Assembly: GCA_003140705.1 (NCBI GenBank)
Contig: PLKU01000458.1
Coordinates: 7,414-15,907, forward strand
Direction of reading: 5' to 3'
Length of the DNA stretch: 8,494 bases
Source of the DNA: Acidobacteriaceae bacterium
GTDB taxonomy: Bacteria > Acidobacteriota > Terriglobia > Terriglobales > Acidobacteriaceae
The notes under the pieces are model-generated. The model saw nothing but the letters and a program-made list of their open reading frames with translations, made no database searches and was not told where the DNA came from. Position numbers and translations under genes: made by a program. Below are positions 6,087 to 8,494 of the stretch, in pieces. Position 1 is the first letter of the stretch, and every line of letters starts with the position of its first letter.

Positions 6087-7724
6087 TCAGGCGCCAACGA
6101 TGTGCAAGCCGCCCGCATTCGCAGTTCGGGTGGCAGGCAGATCCGAAGGAGCGAGCCCTCTGTGCAAGCTTTGGGCCAAGACGCCAAGAAATTCCTCGGC
6201 CGGGACAGGGTGGCCGTATAGCCAACCTTGGCCGTACATTTTTTCAGTAGCCGGGGTGAAATAATCGGCCTGGTACTCGGTTTCAACCCCTTCCACTACC
6301 ACGTCAAGACCCAGCGATTTCGCCATGGCCAGGATCTGCGGAAGAATGGCTACGGTGACCGAATCCGTGCCGATGACCCTTGTAAAGGCCTTGTCAATCT
6401 TGATCGTGTCGGCAAAAAGATAAAGCAACTTGTCCAGGTTCGAATGACCGGTGCCGAAGTCGTCGATATGGATGCTGTGTCCCGCCCGCCGCAGGCTGCG
6501 GATCGCCTCCATGGCCACTTCACCCTCGGCGGTAGACCTTTCGGTGATCTCAATTACCAGGCTCCTTGACGTCACCTTTGCACGCTTAAGAGAGTCATCC
6601 AGCATGGGTAGAAAGCTGGGACTGGTAAGGTCCGCCGCAGACACGTTTACGCTGAGACGGAAGCCCGGATGTTTGCGAATCGTTTCTGCGAAGTCACGCA
6701 AGCAGTGCTGCACCACCGCCTTCGTGATGGTTCCGATAAAGCCGTGCTCCTCGGCGATCTTGATGAAGACTTCAGGTCCAACCGGATTCCCGTCCTCATC
6801 GTTCCAGCGCGATAACGCCTCTGCTCCAACGATTTGTCCACTGGCCATGCTCACGATCGGCTGATATACCACCCGGAGTTTGTCTCGCTCGACTGCGCGG
6901 TGAAGCTGCTGACAGAGGTCGCGGCTGCGGCTGTACATGGATGAGAACGCTATTCCAAAGAATATGCCAATCAGGCCTCCGACAACAGTGCTTCCAGCGA
7001 TCGCCTCGACTTCGCCATGCAATGCGTCCGATACCGACGCGGAGGCCGTTACGCAGTCGGAGTGGGTTGTGGAGCACCGCGTCGCATAGAGCGTGTCTCC
7101 AAGGTGGACCTTTCCGTCGGTGGTCTGATCGGGCCCGACGCTCCCAGGGGTTACGCCCGTCGTAACGTCTGATTGCTGGCGGGCTGGTTCCTTCAGGGGT
7201 AAAGTGAGATGCATTGGAAAGGGACCAACGTCGACGGGCATATGCGACCCAAAGACAACGTAGGCGGTGCCAAGTTGCAGTCCAGCCCTCTTCAGGCTTG
7301 CATCGCGAATCGGCACGAGATTGCTGTAGGGGATGAGGCCATCTTCCTTGGGAGAATTCGGCGTAAATCGCCCAATGGGCCGCACCAGATGACCGGCAGT
7401 CGTTGAGCAGTCGATCTTCCCGCCCTGGATGCGCCCGGCATCTCGCAGGTATTCCGAGCGAAAAATCAACTCTCGGAAATAGGCGATTTCGGCGTCCGAA
7501 CAGAAGGGATACTGCGAATCCTTCAGGACAGAAAGCAGGTTACTAGCTTCGAGAAACGATGCATCATCCCGCACTAAGGTGCGCTTGGCGTACTGATCGA
7601 GTCCGTTTTCAGCCAGCTGAAGCGCAAGGACGCGGCCCAACAGATAGCCGGTAACCAACCCGCACGTTGCCATTATCAGTATCGCCGCCCGGGCGACCAG
7701 AACACGCTGCTTGAGAATGCTCAT
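6087..7724 (-). CDS. CSS-motif/EAL membrane c-di-GMP phosphodiesterase
   Basis: Predicted to hydrolyse c-di-GMP to pGpG in the cytoplasm under control of a periplasmic redox sensor. Of 545 residues, one membrane helix lies at about 11-35 and a second at about 243-262, enclosing the periplasmic CSS domain with FCSD (Cys75) and DCSTT (Cys106). In E. coli PdeC the equivalent CSS cysteines form a disulfide that restrains activity. The EAL domain (about 275-520) carries EAL (302-304), NVS (360-362), EITE (392-395), DDFGTG (421-426), IKIDKAF (441-447), EGVET (478-482) and QGWLYG (499-504), so the metal and substrate residues look intact. The start is forced: a TAA lies in frame 27 nt upstream with no other start codon between, though the SD is weak. 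No GGDEF domain is present. A second cysteine pair (217 and 224) precedes helix 2. Confidence 0.93.
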   Translation of the reverse strand: MSILKQRVLVARAAILIMATCGLVTGYLLGRVLALQLAENGLDQYAKRTLVRDDASFLEASNLLSVLKDSQYPFCSDAEIAYFRELIFRSEYLRDAGRIQGGKIDCSTTAGHLVRPIGRFTPNSPKEDGLIPYSNLVPIRDASLKRAGLQLGTAYVVFGSHMPVDVGPFPMHLTLPLKEPARQQSDVTTGVTPGSVGPDQTTDGKVHLGDTLYATRCSTTHSDCVTASASVSDALHGEVEAIAGSTVVGGLIGIFFGIAFSSMYSRSRDLCQQLHRAVERDKLRVVYQPIVSMASGQIVGAEALSRWNDEDGNPVGPEVFIKIAEEHGFIGTITKAVVQHCLRDFAETIRKHPGFRLSVNVSAADLTSPSFLPMLDDSLKRAKVTSRSLVIEITERSTAEGEVAMEAIRSLRRAGHSIHIDDFGTGHSNLDKLLYLFADTIKIDKAFTRVIGTDSVTVAILPQILAMAKSLGLDVVVEGVETEYQADYFTPATEKMYGQGWLYGHPVPAEEFLGVLAQSLHRGLAPSDLPATRTANAGGLHIVGA

Positions 7725-7898
7725 TATGAATTCTGCAGAGACGCACCCTTAGACCGAACCTTTCGACACTTCTCCGTATACAACAGGTAGTGCTTTTGCA
7801 TTGGAGCGAGCAATACTCCTTTTGGGGAATGTGCAAACGTTGCCAGGCTGGCAGCATTCCGGAGGCGCGAGCAATTCCCCGTCAGTTTGCGAGTTGCC

Positions 7899-7918
7899 CA
7901 GTTTTGCCAAGTGACACC
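7899..7918. repeat. About 20-nt direct repeat bracketing the phosphodiesterase gene, right copy
   Basis: CAGTT followed directly by TTGCCAAGTGACACC, matching 5819-5839 except for one missing A. It lies 175 nt beyond the phosphodiesterase start codon. The two copies are about 2.08 kb apart and in the same orientation; sequence on the outer side does not continue to match. Confidence 0.7.
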
Positions 7919-8139
7919 ACGCTTCATGGAGCTCACTGATTCAGGCCTGAACAAGGTCAACCCTCGAGGAAACCTTGTCACATGCCGACTTCACCCTACC
8001 AACCGGCCCTGCTCCGCGGCGAATCAACTCGCAGTGTGCATCATCTTCGCCATTTGCCCGAATGGAAGTGACGGAGCCAGACGGCGCATTAGATAGAGTA
8101 TGTTGCTGAGGCCAGGGCGAATTTCTGTCTTGCCTGCGC

Positions 8140-8175
8140 GACATCCACCCCGGCCTGAAGACCGAGGTGGATGTC
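8140..8175. repeat. Perfect 10-bp inverted repeat (hairpin)
   Basis: GACATCCACC (8140-8149) pairs with GGTGGATGTC (8166-8175), and the inner CGG/CCG adds 3 bp around a loop of 8 nt. No T-run follows on either strand, so it is not an intrinsic terminator. It may be a regulatory site or a dispersed palindromic repeat. Confidence 0.55.
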
Positions 8176-8319
8176 AACGCAGAAGGATGAAAGGACGCTC
8201 CTCTTGAGGCCAACTAACCTTCGAAGATTCTTCGCCGTGCTCAACGTCGTCGAAACGAGCAAACGTCATTGTCACCAGCTGACCCTGCATCGTTTATCTT
8301 GGCGTAGACAGGATTCACC

Positions 8320-8494
8320 ATGATTGGAGTGCGTCGGGACCTGGCAGGTGCGGGCAACATGTGCTTGAAGGTGGTTCTTGATCGCATTACCGGGACAGAG
8401 GTATGCATCCGAATCAATCGAAGCTCGAAAGTCGGGTTCATCGCGCTGCGGAAGCGGCTTTGGCTCGTCAACAGTACGTCAGCGCAATCGACGT
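8320..8494 (+). CDS. Possible start of an unidentified gene running off the right edge
   Basis: ATG at 8320 opens a frame that stays open for 58 codons to the window end. AGGA at 8310-8313 gives a 6-nt spacing, a fair SD. The peptide begins MIGVRRDLAGAG and contains an alternating pattern around CLKVVLDRITGTEVCIRI that could be beta strands. I do not recognise a family. An overlapping minus-strand frame is also open to the edge, so coding potential is undecided. Confidence 0.3.
   Translation, partial: MIGVRRDLAGAGNMCLKVVLDRITGTEVCIRINRSSKVGFIALRKRLWLVNSTSAQST

Larger units (their letters stand above)
7725..8319. other. Intergenic region with no supported gene
   Basis: Roughly 600 bases upstream of the phosphodiesterase. 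Several open frames (for example 7724-7981 minus and 7941-8213 minus) lack an SD and recognisable sequence. It includes the right copy of the 20-nt repeat (7899-7918) and a strong palindrome (8140-8175). TATACG near 7780 on the minus strand could be part of a phosphodiesterase promoter, but no matching -35 box is convincing. Confidence 0.5.

Noticed and set aside
7728..7739. GAATTCTGCAGA, resembling a cloning-vector polylinker next to the phosphodiesterase start
   Set aside because: The match stops after 12 bases and the surrounding sequence is not vector-like; two adjacent restriction sites can occur by chance.
8241..8494. Minus-strand frame open to the right edge
   Set aside because: Arg- and Ser-rich composition with no motif and no visible start; it competes with the plus frame at 8320, which has a fair SD.

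Overview
The window reads as chromosomal DNA of a moderately GC-rich Gram-negative bacterium. The evidence is a membrane phosphodiesterase with a periplasmic CSS domain, an EPS/LPS-type glycosyltransferase, good Shine-Dalgarno (SD) sequences and loose gene packing. I cannot place it further from sequence alone. Acidobacteriota or Proteobacteria would both fit, and this is inference.

Layout from left to right: (1) 1-539 is mostly non-coding, with a possible C-terminal tail of a gene entering from the left. (2) 542-1817, minus strand, is a GT4-type glycosyltransferase. (3) 1857-2383 is a gap holding insertion-sequence debris: the 5' end and terminal repeat of an IS5-family element, bracketed by two 23-bp direct repeats. 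(4) 2384-4641, plus strand, is a tight three-gene operon: DrrA-like ABC ATPase, ABC-2 permease and TetR-family regulator, with start/stop overlap or near-abutment. A TetR-type palindrome sits inside its promoter. (5) 4669-5439, plus strand, is an FkbM-family methyltransferase 27 nt after the regulator, followed at once by a hairpin. (6) 5440-6086 is a structured gap with several inverted and direct repeats. (7) 6087-7724, minus strand, is a CSS-motif/EAL c-di-GMP phosphodiesterase with all expected catalytic residues. (8) 7725-8494 is largely non-coding, with a strong palindrome and a possible gene start running off the right edge.

How the genes fit together: the exporter operon is probably self-regulated, with the TetR protein repressing its own promoter until a toxic ligand, or the exporter's substrate, releases it. 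The glycosyltransferase and FkbM methyltransferase are the sort of genes found in exopolysaccharide or O-antigen loci, and the phosphodiesterase lowers c-di-GMP, a common switch for such polysaccharides. That functional link is inference. The exporter operon may have been inserted into a surface-polysaccharide region, since transposon debris lies on its left side.

I did not find a clearly new multi-gene system. The observations most worth following are the operator inside the exporter promoter, the nested IS debris with its duplicated junction, the pair of same-orientation repeats bracketing the phosphodiesterase, and the additional periplasmic cysteine pair in that enzyme.
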